Positions 54,414 through 63,455 of a stretch of DNA of 64,000 nucleotides are shown here, in pieces (position 1 is the first letter of the stretch; each line of letters opens with the position of its first letter). Source of the DNA: Vibrio ostreae (GTDB lineage Bacteria; Pseudomonadota; Gammaproteobacteria; Enterobacterales; Vibrionaceae); assembly GCF_019226825.1 (NCBI RefSeq), contig NZ_CP076643.1, forward strand, positions 1,364,001 through 1,428,000, in the 5' to 3' direction. Under the pieces are notes generated by a model. That model saw nothing but the letters and a program-made list of their open reading frames with translations. It did no database searches and was not told the DNA's origin. Both the position numbers and the translations under genes were made by a program.

Positions 54414-54717
54414 TCAAACCACGCGTAACAGCTTGTAATTAAGTTGTAAATCAAGCCAAACACCACAAGGACAGCTATATCCACCAAATATACAACAAAT
54501 AGCATTATTAAAACCCATTAAGTAACCGTTGATTAACATCGCATTATTTGCCTGTAGCACAACATTCATGCAGGCATGCGTTGTCCCAGCATCTGCCCCA
54601 TCTCCCGTCATGATTGGGATTCCCACCACCTCCTGCCCGGCCGCCGGATATCCGGCACTAACCTGGTGCGAATGTTGCACTTTTGTAGGAAATCCGTTTC
54701 AGCGCGTTGACCGCCAT
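54414..54717 (-). pseudogene. Small unrecognised gene with a one-base frameshift near its start
   Basis: An AGGAGG site (54723-54728) five bases before ATG 54717 starts MAVNALKRISYK. That frame stops after 19 codons, while the neighbouring frame is open for 88 codons to 54414 but begins at a GTG without a ribosome site. Removing one base from the four-base run at 54681-54684 joins them into one 100-residue protein (304 bases, one over a multiple of three). It is rich in Gly, Ala and Asn, has a hydrophobic stretch (MLINGYLMGFNNAICCIFGG) and four cysteines near the C terminus (ICCIF, SCPCG). I do not recognise it. Alternatives are a real 19-residue peptide, or chance. Confidence 0.45.
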
Positions 54718-55005
54718 GCAATCCTCCTGGGTACTCGTTAAACAGTAGTTGACAGCCATCAACCATAAGTAATAACAAGTAAAATTCAGCCAACAGATTG
54801 TGAAAGTATGTAAACCAGACGGATTAAAATGTAGACTGCTTCATCTCTGGCGGGCTGCAAGCTTGCTTATCAAGCAAATTAATATTTACAGTTGGTATAA
54901 AGGGAACGGCACTTGCTACTTATACGATTGCAAACCTGTATATCTGCAGACGCTTAAACGTGTAAACAAGCCAGTAAATCAGCCGCACTAGAAAGGATTC
55001 TGATT
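54718..55005. promoter_or_regulatory. Divergent region upstream of the two-component operon
   Basis: About 290 AT-rich bases. GTAAA/GTAAAC elements recur (about 54808, 54961 and 54973) and could be direct-repeat sites for the OmpR-type regulator. A GCAAGCTTGC palindrome is at 54858-54867. No gene is seen. Confidence 0.35.
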
Positions 55006-55737
55006 ATGACCCCCGTGGTAAACGCACAAGCTCAGATACTGGTGATCGACGATTCCGATGTCACCAGAGAAACGCTGGTCAGCTATTTTGAGGAAGAGGG
55101 CTTTATTGTCCATTCGGCAGAAACCGCCGAGCACGGCGAAGAGCTGCTGGCGATACATGATATCGACATGGTGCTGCTCGACATTCGCCTGCCCGGCAAA
55201 GATGGCCTGACCCTGACACGCGAATTACGCAGTGCATCAGAGATTGGCATTATTCTGGTCACCGGTCGTCAGGATCAGATTGACCGTATCATCGGCCTGG
55301 AATGCGGCGCCGATGAATACGTCACCAAGCCTTTCAATCCGCGCGAAATTCTGGCACGTAGCAAAAACCTAATTCGCCGGGTCCGAAAGCTCAAGACGCT
55401 GGAACGCAGTGCGGAAAAAGAACCTGGTGGTTTTATCGACATCGGACCGTGGAAAATGGACATCCATCGCCGCTGGCTGAAAAAAGCGGACGGCGATGAA
55501 CCGGTCCAACTGACCGAAGCGGAATTTCAGTTGCTCAACGCGCTGGCCACCAACCCGGGCCGCTCTCTGTCGCGCGATGAACTGATGGACAGATTAAGGA
55601 ACCGCTCCTGGAACGCCACCGATCGTACCATAGATGTTCTGATCGGCCGTATTCGCCGCAAACTGCAGGATGACAGTTACAGTCCGAAATGGCTGATCAC
55701 CGTGCACGGTGTCGGTTACCTCTACTCACCTGAATAA
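55006..55737 (+). CDS. OmpR-family response regulator
   Basis: A 243-residue regulator. The receiver domain (about 10-125) keeps the acidic pair in VIDDS, the phosphoacceptor Asp in MVLLDIRLPG, Thr in ILVTGR and Lys in YVTKPF. The C-terminal winged helix (about 145-240) has LTEAEFQLLNALATNPGRSLSRDELMD and TVHGVGYLYSPE. It resembles the ArcA/TorR subgroup. It is the first gene of a three-gene operon with a periplasmic binding protein and a hybrid kinase, an arrangement like torR/torT/torS, though no reductase genes follow. Confidence 0.92.
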   Translation: MTPVVNAQAQILVIDDSDVTRETLVSYFEEEGFIVHSAETAEHGEELLAIHDIDMVLLDIRLPGKDGLTLTRELRSASEIGIILVTGRQDQIDRIIGLECGADEYVTKPFNPREILARSKNLIRRVRKLKTLERSAEKEPGGFIDIGPWKMDIHRRWLKKADGDEPVQLTEAEFQLLNALATNPGRSLSRDELMDRLRNRSWNATDRTIDVLIGRIRRKLQDDSYSPKWLITVHGVGYLYSPE

Positions 55738-55747
55738 CGCAGCCGGT

Positions 55748-56539
55748 ATGAAAACGTTACTGGCTTTCGTTTGCCTGCTACTGATACCGCTCGCGCAGGC
55801 AAACCATTTTGATCATAACCGCACTTATAGAGCGTGCGGGCTGCCGATCTATCCGCCGATTTCCTGGGTCGATAACCATCAGGTAAAAGGCGTCGGCGCT
55901 CATCTGCTGCAACAGTTGTTTCAACGCTTTAACCTCACCCTCTCATTTGAGCAGGACTTTAACTGGCAACGCTGTTTAAAGGAAATGGAACTGGGCCATA
56001 TTGATATCGCCACTGCTATGTATAAGGTCGCCGGGCGGCAAAACTACAACCATTATCTCTCGACGCCGATCGTCAAAGAGCCGATTGTGCTGTTTTACAA
56101 TCGCCAGCACCCCCAAAAGTTTAGCCAACTGAGCGATTTGAAAGGCAAAACCTTAGGCGTCATTCTGGGTGACTCCTACGGGGATGAAATGGACGACTGG
56201 ATAGCGCGCCATATGCAGGTCGACTATGTGTCCAGTGGCGAGCAGAACTTCGCTAAACTGCTGCGCGGACGTATTGATATGATGCCTCTCGGTCGCTATG
56301 GCGGCCAGTTGCAAAACGAGCGCCTGGGTTATCAAGACATCATCGTCCCGCTGGAGCGTCCGTTGACCACCGATTACTGGTATATTGCGATTGCGAAAAA
56401 ATCACCGCTCTCTGCTCATCTGACTGAACTGGATCAGGCCCTGCAACAGATCACCCGCCAGACTGATATTGGTGAATTGATGGCACAATACGCCGAACAA
56501 TACCGGATATCGACCCGGTACGGAGGTGCGCATGACTGA
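55748..56539 (+). CDS. Periplasmic solute-binding protein (family 3 type)
   Basis: A 263-residue protein with a signal peptide (cleavage near AQA-NHF) and the bilobed family 3 fold: [28 protein letters not shown], then a hinge region and [18 protein letters not shown] in the second lobe. There are no permease genes nearby, so it is probably a sensor accessory rather than a transport component. It starts at ATG 55748, 10 bases after the regulator stop, and its last codons overlap the kinase start (ATGACTGA). The ligand is unknown. Confidence 0.85.
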   Translation: MKTLLAFVCLLLIPLAQANHFDHNRTYRACGLPIYPPISWVDNHQVKGVGAHLLQQLFQRFNLTLSFEQDFNWQRCLKEMELGHIDIATAMYKVAGRQNYNHYLSTPIVKEPIVLFYNRQHPQKFSQLSDLKGKTLGVILGDSYGDEMDDWIARHMQVDYVSSGEQNFAKLLRGRIDMMPLGRYGGQLQNERLGYQDIIVPLERPLTTDYWYIAIAKKSPLSAHLTELDQALQQITRQTDIGELMAQYAEQYRISTRYGGAHD

Positions 56540-58883
56540 CACTTCTGCCTCCTGGCTTGGTAAAGCACGTGGTTACCATACCGATCACCCTCTGGTTTAT
56601 CAGGTACTTAAACGCTTTCTGCTCTGTGGCCTGGTGCTGATTGTGGTCACTACTGCGCTACAGGTATGGGCCGAATACCGCCGTGAACAACACAGCCTGC
56701 AGACTCGCCTGAGCCTGATCGCTTCTTCCCAGTTAGACGGTATCGCTAAGAGCGTGTGGAATCTGGATAAAGAGCAGGTCAACCTGCAACTGCAGGGCAT
56801 CATGAACTTTCCCGATATTCAGGCCGTGACTCTCGACAGCGCTGACTGGCCGGAGAAGCTGCAGTTTGGCACGCTACCTGCCAAAGCCGCGGCCTCCAAC
56901 CAGTTTGCGATTGTTTATCACACCTTGCAGCGCGAGCCGCGTCAGTTAGGTATCTTGACTGTCTTTCACGATGTGGCGGCAGTGCATACTCGGCTGATTG
57001 AATCTGCGCTGTGGAGCTTTCTGGTACAGTCGCTGATGATTTTGGCCACCAGCGTGGTGCTGTTTGGCATCGTACACTTTAATATCACCCGTCATCTGGA
57101 ACGGATGGCACAGTTCACCCGTCAAATCAGTAAAAGTCATCTCCGGCAACCGCTCACTTTGCAAAAACGCGCCCGCCAGCGCAGCAGTAATGAACTGGAT
57201 CAGGTGGTCGAAGCGATCAATGAAATGCGCCTGGCCATTTTGCGTGATATTGAGCGGCGTGAGTCGGAGCAACAGGAGCTGAGGTACAGCCGGGACCAGT
57301 TGCAGGAACAGGTCGAACAACGTACCCGGAATCTGCTCGAAGCCAAAGAAAATGCCGAAGCCGCCAGTCAGGCCAAAACCAAGTTTCTCGCCACCATGAG
57401 TCATGAGATCCGCACCCCGCTCAATGGCATCCTGGGGATGGTGCAGCTACTGGGTCGCACTGAACTTTCGGCGGAACAACAAGAGCGTCTTAATACCATT
57501 TATCAGTCCGGTGACGCACTGCTGGAAATCCTCAATGGCCTGCTCGACTATGCCCGATTAGAAGAAGGCGCTTATATTCCGGAGAACCAGCTGTTTTCCC
57601 TGCATGAACTGGTCAGAACCAGCTGCCACCTGTTTTCCGCTGGTGCGCTGGAAAAAGGCCTGGATTTACAATTTGATATTGACCCGGCGGTGACGGATGT
57701 TTGCCAGAGTGCACCGGGCGCGCTGCGCCAGATGCTGGCCAATATGATCTCCAATGCCATTAAGTTTACCCAGCAGGGCTTTGTGCATGTCACCCTCACC
57801 CGCTCCCGTACCGGGCCAGATCAGCAGTGGGTGCGTTTTGCCGTCAGCGACAGCGGAATCGGCATCGAACAAAATGATTTAGCACGTATTTTTGAACGTT
57901 TCAGCCAGGCCGACGACAGCATTACCCGCCGCTTTGGCGGGACCGGGCTTGGCCTCGCGATCACCGAAAAACTGGTACACAGCCTCGGCGGAGAAATTGG
58001 GGTGACCAGCCAGCCCGCCTGCGGCAGCACATTCTGGTTTGAACTGCCGCTCAGCACACCACCTGAATTGGCGCAGTACCCGGCGTTAACCCAAGCCAGT
58101 CATCCGGCCAGGCTGGACGGGCTTCAAATTTTGTTGGTGGAAGATACGCCGGTGAATCAGGAAGTGACCATGGCACTGCTCAGTCAGGACGGTCACCAGG
58201 TCGAACTGGCACAGACGGGCAGTCAGGCTCTACTGGCGGCCAGCGAGCGTAAGTTTGATGTCATCCTGCTCGATGTCCACTTGCCGGACATCAGCGGAGT
58301 AGATGTTGCCCGCCACATCACCAGCCAGTCCGGGCTCAACACCAATACGCCTGTCATTGCACTGACTGCCAATATTCAGCCCGGGCTGATTCAGAAATAT
58401 CACGCCGCCGGTATGGTTGCCATTGAGCCGAAACCGCTCAAAATCGGGCGATTGTATAAAGTGATCAATCAGGTGATCGCCAAAGCAGAAATTCTGCCAG
58501 AGACAGAACCGCCTGACACCGCTGCGGCATTGATTGACTTCGCCGTTTTTCAGTCGCACAGCACGATTCTGGGCCCCGCCCGGGTAACCAATCTTATCCA
58601 CACACTGCAACGCAGCTGTGACAAGATCCTGCCCCGGATTGAACAAGCCATGCAACGCGGCGATCACTATGACATCGCAGAGCAGGCCCACCGTCTGGCC
58701 GGTGATGCAGAGTCTCTCGGCGCCAGTCAGTTAGCACACCAGTTACGGGCGCTGGAAGATTTAGCCCGGCAGGGTTTAGAAGAAGCTTTGACATCTCAGC
58801 GTGGCAGGGACTTGGCTCAGTACAGTCGGGCCAGCCTGGCCGAATTGACGCGCTTAACCGCCGCATTAAACGCACCAACATAA
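56532..58883 (+). CDS. Hybrid sensor histidine kinase with receiver and HPt domains
   Basis: A 783-residue phosphorelay kinase. Membrane segments lie at about 28-47 and 160-182, with a periplasmic sensor between them. HAMP-like and coiled-coil regions follow, then the H box ([12 protein letters not shown], His near 291), ATPase motifs (NLIS-like [25 protein letters not shown]), a receiver with Asp in [10 protein letters not shown], and a C-terminal HPt with His in [21 protein letters not shown] precedes ATG 56532. The overlap with the binding-protein gene suggests tight coupling and a joint sensing complex, by analogy with TorS/TorT; this is inference. Confidence 0.92.
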   Translation: MTDTSASWLGKARGYHTDHPLVYQVLKRFLLCGLVLIVVTTALQVWAEYRREQHSLQTRLSLIASSQLDGIAKSVWNLDKEQVNLQLQGIMNFPDIQAVTLDSADWPEKLQFGTLPAKAAASNQFAIVYHTLQREPRQLGILTVFHDVAAVHTRLIESALWSFLVQSLMILATSVVLFGIVHFNITRHLERMAQFTRQISKSHLRQPLTLQKRARQRSSNELDQVVEAINEMRLAILRDIERRESEQQELRYSRDQLQEQVEQRTRNLLEAKENAEAASQAKTKFLATMSHEIRTPLNGILGMVQLLGRTELSAEQQERLNTIYQSGDALLEILNGLLDYARLEEGAYIPENQLFSLHELVRTSCHLFSAGALEKGLDLQFDIDPAVTDVCQSAPGALRQMLANMISNAIKFTQQGFVHVTLTRSRTGPDQQWVRFAVSDSGIGIEQNDLARIFERFSQADDSITRRFGGTGLGLAITEKLVHSLGGEIGVTSQPACGSTFWFELPLSTPPELAQYPALTQASHPARLDGLQILLVEDTPVNQEVTMALLSQDGHQVELAQTGSQALLAASERKFDVILLDVHLPDISGVDVARHITSQSGLNTNTPVIALTANIQPGLIQKYHAAGMVAIEPKPLKIGRLYKVINQVIAKAEILPETEPPDTAAALIDFAVFQSHSTILGPARVTNLIHTLQRSCDKILPRIEQAMQRGDHYDIAEQAHRLAGDAESLGASQLAHQLRALEDLARQGLEEALTSQRGRDLAQYSRASLAELTRLTAALNAPT

Positions 58884-58894
58884 GATTCGTTGCC

Positions 58895-58978
58895 TGGCAG
58901 CATTTCGTTTTTTGGACGCTTTTGGTTTCCTGAAAGCTTTTGATTTGCTGAAAGCATTTGATCTGCTGAAAAATAGGG
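58895..58978. repeat. 18-bp tandem repeats downstream of the hybrid kinase
   Basis: Four full copies of 18 bases at 58895, 58913, 58931 and 58949, with a partial fifth at 58967; consensus about TGAAAGCTTTTGATTTGC. The first two copies are more diverged than the last two. They are non-coding on the plus strand and sit before the terminator. Confidence 0.8.
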
Positions 58979-59011
58979 GGCTCGCCCGAGAACATCGCGC
59001 CAAATAAAGTA

Positions 59012-59043
59012 AAGCCTGAGCCCGGTAAACCGGGCTCAGGCTT
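59012..59043. terminator. Bidirectional terminator between the kinase gene and the siderophore locus
   Basis: A 14-base-pair perfect stem AAGCCTGAGCCCGG/CCGGGCTCAGGCTT (59012-59025 with 59030-59043) with loop TAAA, between convergent units. Confidence 0.8.
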
Positions 59044-59102
59044 GGCTATTTTGCTCTAAGTTCGCTTTATAAACACAACAGTCCAGACAAACCGCGTGCC
59101 TG

Positions 59103-60461
59103 TCAGGAGATTAAACGACTGCTGACGCGCTCCTGGCTCGCCTGGGTCGCCATGCCCCAGTCAAGCATATTACGGTGCTCGACCGGATCATACACGGTGT
59201 AACCGGCAACATGGTTAAGGATACGTGCCGCGCGCCAGCAGGCCAGGCTCAGTTGCGGCTCGGCAATCCCATGCGAGGCGATCCCGGCATTGACCATATA
59301 GATCCGGTTGTGCGGCGCGCCCTGCCAGTCGACACAGAAATCCGCCGACAAGATTGGCCGGCCATGTTCATCCCAGGATATCTGATCCTGCAGATCGCGC
59401 AGACAATGCGGCACGATGCGCTTAAATCCGGTACACATGATCACCACATCGGCGCTGATCTCACGGGTTTCTCCGGTCAGGCCGTGGGCGAGAGTGATGT
59501 GGTAACCGTCTTCATCCTGACGCATCGCCACCAGCGACTGGTTCGGGCAAATGTTCCACCAGTTAGGCTTACGCAATACATACTTATCGTGATACAGACG
59601 CTGGTAAATGCCTTGCAGACAGTCGCTGGTGATGCCGTCACTGGTCAGCTTCTGGCGTGCCACCTCGCGCTGTTTAGTGGCCTGATCAAGCTGATAGAAA
59701 TCGTTAACATAGTCCGGCATGAAGTACTGGTCGGTAAAACAGGCTTCATCCAGCACTTCAATATTGGCGCGGCGTGAAATCCAGTTCAGCTCGCGCGCGT
59801 GGCCGAATTCGCCGTCAAACGCATGCTGGAACACGTCCGCACCTGTTTGTCCGCCACCAATAATCGCCACCCGCTTATCGGTCAGCTGCGGATCGCGCAG
59901 CGCCAGTTCGCTGGCGTGGAAACAGTGCTTACCGACAAACGGCGTCACACACTCCGGCATACTCGGGGTCAGGCCGGTGCCCATCACCAGATGTCGGGTC
60001 AGGTACTGCTGCTGCCCGACTGAGACTTTGAACACGCCGTCGCTCTGTTCAATCGCCGTCACTTCCTGATTAAAGGCAACGTTCGGCAGTTGACTGACCA
60101 CCCAGCCCAGATAGTCCGAAAACTCAAGACGGCTGATGGTCGTCTGGCCGGAGGCCATAAACGGATAGAATTTACGGTTGGTGACCAGGTAGTTGAGAAA
60201 ACTGTAACGACTGGTCGGATCCACCGCCGAAACCAGGTCTTTAAGGAATGACGTCTGCATCTTGGCATCATTCAGCAGCAATCCCGGATGCCAGGCGAAA
60301 TGTGCTTTCTTATCGAGGAACAGCGTCGACAATGACGCTTTCTCCGCCGCCAGTGCCGCAATACTGAGATTGAACGGCCCCAGGCCAACGCCGATCACAT
60401 CATAGATATGTGCAGACTGGGGTTGAGTATCGTGACCTTTCCTTGTGTGTGTGCCTTGCAT
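59103..60461 (-). CDS. L-lysine/L-ornithine/diamine N-monooxygenase of siderophore synthesis
   Basis: A 452-residue flavin N-monooxygenase of the IucD/PvdA/PubA group, which hydroxylates a terminal amino group on the way to hydroxamate siderophores. The FAD motif is GVGLGPFNLSIAALA, the NADPH motif is VAIIGGGQTGADVFQHAF, and AWHPGLLLNDAKMQTSFLKDLVS and ATGY-like MCTGFKR are family marks. Whether it acts on lysine, ornithine or a diamine cannot be told. It starts 10 bases after the synthetase gene with AAGGAG upstream, so it is the last gene of that transcript in the window. Confidence 0.93.
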   Translation of the reverse strand: MQGTHTRKGHDTQPQSAHIYDVIGVGLGPFNLSIAALAAEKASLSTLFLDKKAHFAWHPGLLLNDAKMQTSFLKDLVSAVDPTSRYSFLNYLVTNRKFYPFMASGQTTISRLEFSDYLGWVVSQLPNVAFNQEVTAIEQSDGVFKVSVGQQQYLTRHLVMGTGLTPSMPECVTPFVGKHCFHASELALRDPQLTDKRVAIIGGGQTGADVFQHAFDGEFGHARELNWISRRANIEVLDEACFTDQYFMPDYVNDFYQLDQATKQREVARQKLTSDGITSDCLQGIYQRLYHDKYVLRKPNWWNICPNQSLVAMRQDEDGYHITLAHGLTGETREISADVVIMCTGFKRIVPHCLRDLQDQISWDEHGRPILSADFCVDWQGAPHNRIYMVNAGIASHGIAEPQLSLACWRAARILNHVAGYTVYDPVEHRNMLDWGMATQASQERVSSRLIS

Positions 60462-60471
60462 GATGAGCTCC

Positions 60472-63147
60472 TTAAAAAGCGAATTGCTGGAAAAAGCGTT
60501 CTCGACCGCACTGGATCAATGCTGAACGTTTGTGTGGAAAATCAAATTCGAACTGAACCTGCATACCCACCCGGGCATTCAGTTTCAGTACGCGCTGGTT
60601 GTCGGCACGTGGTTCTCCGACCACAGATTCAGTGCGCGGCTCTTGCTGGAAGCAGTAATGGACAATCGATTTCGCCCAGGTATCAAAGTAAGTACCGCCA
60701 CGATAGGCAAAGTTGCCCACCAGCATGTGCACACCTTTATCAAACAAGCCGTATTGGTAATGCGGTCCGATGCGGTCTTCTGCCGCCCAGTACACTTCAA
60801 GATAACCAAAGGATACGCCGTCAAATTCTGCGATTAAGCCGTAAATATGGTCATCTTGTTTCTGCTTATTGAGATACTGGTGATGCTCCTCCAGGCAGCC
60901 CTCCAGTTCCCACATCTGAGCCACCACCGGATGATTGTGCCAGCGATGGAAGGTCGGCAGATCGCGCTCTATCTCAATCACACGGAAAGTGAGCGTGCGT
61001 TTGAGGTGATAAAAATAACGCTGGAACACAACGCCGGTCGGGTGCAGCGGGCGCAGCGGATGACGGGAACCATTCACCGCCGTGGTCATAGTGACAGCGC
61101 AAGTATCCTGCGCGGCATGCAGCCACAATGGCGAGTGCTCGAGAAATTCGGCTTTACTCAGCAGTTTGCTGCCCTGCGGCCAGCCGGGAATTCGAATCTG
61201 CTCCAAACGGGCGGTATAAAACGCATGCTCAATCGCGCTCCACCACAGCATGGCATCGCTGACATCGACACTCTCGCTGTGCAGTTCAGTGACATCATCA
61301 CCACAGGTACGCAGCGAGAACGCCGCCACGCTGCGGCCATGCTCCAGCAGTTCGAACTGCGCCGCAGCGTCGGTATGCTGTTTTTCAGCAATCGTGATAC
61401 GGCGCCCGCCCGGCAGCGGTTTGTGCACTCGTGACAGACTATTGTCGCCTGCAGGCCATTGCAGCGGGTTAGCAATATCACAGTAGATGATCGAAGGATC
61501 TTTCAGCGTTGCTTCATTGTGCGCTGACAGGAAGCAGAAGAAGTTACGTTTCCAGCGCAGGGTTGGCGATTGCAATACGTACTGATAAAAAGAACTGTCT
61601 TTCGGATGCTGTTTGGCCAGCGCATCCAGTTCCAGACGGCACAGTTGCCACAAATCGGCTTCACTGATGATGCCGGACACCGCAATAGATGCGATGGTAT
61701 TGAGCAGGGTATTACCGATGACGTAATAGGCGTGATAAGGATTGAGTTCATCCCATTCCATAAAATACTGCGGCGCTTCGTTATCAAGCACGTCAGCGAA
61801 ACGCTCTTTGGCCAGCGTGGTCAGGCCAAATCCCTGACAATCACGCACCGCCACACCGACCGGCATGCCGTGCTCAATTTCCAGCAGCAGATTCTGCTGA
61901 TGGGCCAGCATCACAATGCCGTAATCGCTGCGCGCCACACACAGTGGCGCCATCACGCGCTGCATAAACGCGCTCATCCAGTGGCGAGCGGCCAGCTCAT
62001 TGGTGTAACCGTGTTGTGCGGCGTACGCTTTAATCCAGGCGGTGAGACGATTGTCCTTGCCAGCACCGGCATCCTGATTGAGGCTGGCCAGCATATAGAA
62101 GCGCTCACCATTAAGCGGCGCTTGCTCATCCTGCGCGGCATAAAACGGGTTATGGCGAAAGCTGACCAGCGGCAAATCCAGCGTCTGGCCATCATCATCC
62201 TGCACCGAACACCACATCGGCTCTTGGATAAAACAGGCATGTTCAAAGCGCTGCTGCAGCTCTTCACCCGCTGGGGTGGCCATCAGTTTGCTGAACTGGG
62301 TGCCACGCCGTGCTTCCGGCTCGGTCATCAAACGCAGTGAGTTGGTGAGGCGCACCGGCAGCGACACTTTCAGCATCCACGGACAGTGCGGATGGTAAAC
62401 GGCGCGCGAAGATGACGTCGCGGTCCAGCCGCCACTGCTCAGCTTAAGATCCTGCACCGCATCGGCGGCAAGGTGATATTGTCCTCGGGTACGGCGCCAC
62501 TCTCTGGCCTGCAGCGGATGCAGCGGCAGCGGCAGCCACTCAGCGCCGGGCAGCGCCGCCACACTCTGACCTGTCTGCTGTTCAAACAGGGCCATCAGCG
62601 CCTGCGCCATATCACCACCAACATACTCACCCACCAGGCAAGAACGCTTGACCGCGAACCATTCAATCGCAAACTGAGCGCCAAATTCCGGCAGATAGGC
62701 CTCTTGTTCCTGCTCGCTGAGCGGCTCATTGCACTTCGGTGCCGGGTGCATACTGTGCCCCCCGCTCAGGTTCTGCTCTGAAGCAATAAAGCCCTGCACC
62801 GCGGCACGCGCGTGCAGCGCGGCATCCGCGCGCTGGACATAACTATCCGAGTCCAGCACACGCTGAACAAACTTAGCCTTATCGCTTGCCGCAACCGAAT
62901 CAAAATAATGCTCGACAATCTCAGCCATAGCACTGTCAAAATCGACCGGCTGCAGGCCTTGCGGTGTCGATAACAGCAGCTCGCCGCGATAACGGTGCCT
63001 GCCCGCCGCCGAAACATAAGCCAGGGGGATCACCAGTTCACGCCCTGCATTCAGAGGTAACCGAACCACCTGCTCTTCTACTCGCGCCGCTCCGGTTTCG
63101 AGCAAAAAGCTGTTTAAAAAGTGCTGCATGGTCAAAGCATGAGTCAT
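60472..63147 (-). CDS. Fused NIS siderophore synthetase and GNAT N-acyltransferase
   Basis: An 891-residue two-domain enzyme. Residues about 1-600 form an IucA/IucC-type NIS synthetase (ATP-dependent amide ligase), with the conserved segment SGGWTATSSSRAVYHPHCPW near 235-255 and a ferric-reductase-like FhuF/IucC C-terminal piece. Residues about 730-885 are a GNAT acyltransferase like IucB (RWHNHPVVAQMWELEG, YQYGLFDKGVHMLVGNFAYRGG). Together with the monooxygenase it can hydroxylate, acylate and couple units into a hydroxamate siderophore. I chose the ATG at 63147 behind AAGGA; the upstream ATG at 63162 lacks a ribosome site. Confidence 0.9.
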   Translation of the reverse strand: MTHALTMQHFLNSFLLETGAARVEEQVVRLPLNAGRELVIPLAYVSAAGRHRYRGELLLSTPQGLQPVDFDSAMAEIVEHYFDSVAASDKAKFVQRVLDSDSYVQRADAALHARAAVQGFIASEQNLSGGHSMHPAPKCNEPLSEQEQEAYLPEFGAQFAIEWFAVKRSCLVGEYVGGDMAQALMALFEQQTGQSVAALPGAEWLPLPLHPLQAREWRRTRGQYHLAADAVQDLKLSSGGWTATSSSRAVYHPHCPWMLKVSLPVRLTNSLRLMTEPEARRGTQFSKLMATPAGEELQQRFEHACFIQEPMWCSVQDDDGQTLDLPLVSFRHNPFYAAQDEQAPLNGERFYMLASLNQDAGAGKDNRLTAWIKAYAAQHGYTNELAARHWMSAFMQRVMAPLCVARSDYGIVMLAHQQNLLLEIEHGMPVGVAVRDCQGFGLTTLAKERFADVLDNEAPQYFMEWDELNPYHAYYVIGNTLLNTIASIAVSGIISEADLWQLCRLELDALAKQHPKDSSFYQYVLQSPTLRWKRNFFCFLSAHNEATLKDPSIIYCDIANPLQWPAGDNSLSRVHKPLPGGRRITIAEKQHTDAAAQFELLEHGRSVAAFSLRTCGDDVTELHSESVDVSDAMLWWSAIEHAFYTARLEQIRIPGWPQGSKLLSKAEFLEHSPLWLHAAQDTCAVTMTTAVNGSRHPLRPLHPTGVVFQRYFYHLKRTLTFRVIEIERDLPTFHRWHNHPVVAQMWELEGCLEEHHQYLNKQKQDDHIYGLIAEFDGVSFGYLEVYWAAEDRIGPHYQYGLFDKGVHMLVGNFAYRGGTYFDTWAKSIVHYCFQQEPRTESVVGEPRADNQRVLKLNARVGMQVQFEFDFPHKRSALIQCGRERFFQQFAF

Positions 63148-63455
63148 AAAGTAATCCTTCATCGTTTGTGAGGTTAGTTAAGGCCTGGCCTGTAAAATGT
63201 GTGTCCTGAAAAATGTAAAAGTCTCTGTTGGCTACCCACCGCCCTAAATTAGGGATGCACGAAGCCAAAGCTGGTCGTTACTGACAGCCGCACAGGGAGG
63301 TAAACAGAGAAAAAGTTGAAAGCTGGCCAGATAAGCCAACGGGGGAACCGACCGGGTCAGGCCGGTTCCGCCATTGAGATCAGCACGAGCGGTTAAGTCG
63401 TCATACCAACAACTCCTGCGCTTTGGTAAACGTTAACGGCTTCATGCTGCACACC
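63148..63455 (-). other. Gap between receptor and synthetase genes
   Basis: About 310 bases without a gene. A GGAACCG...CGGTTCC inverted repeat at 63344-63369 follows the receptor gene on the minus strand; there is no T tract. I looked for, but did not see, a convincing Fur box. Confidence 0.45.

Noticed and set aside
63148..63455. A Fur box between receptor and synthetase genes
   Set aside because: No sequence close to the GATAATGATAATCATTATC consensus was found; the controlling box probably lies upstream of the receptor, outside the window.
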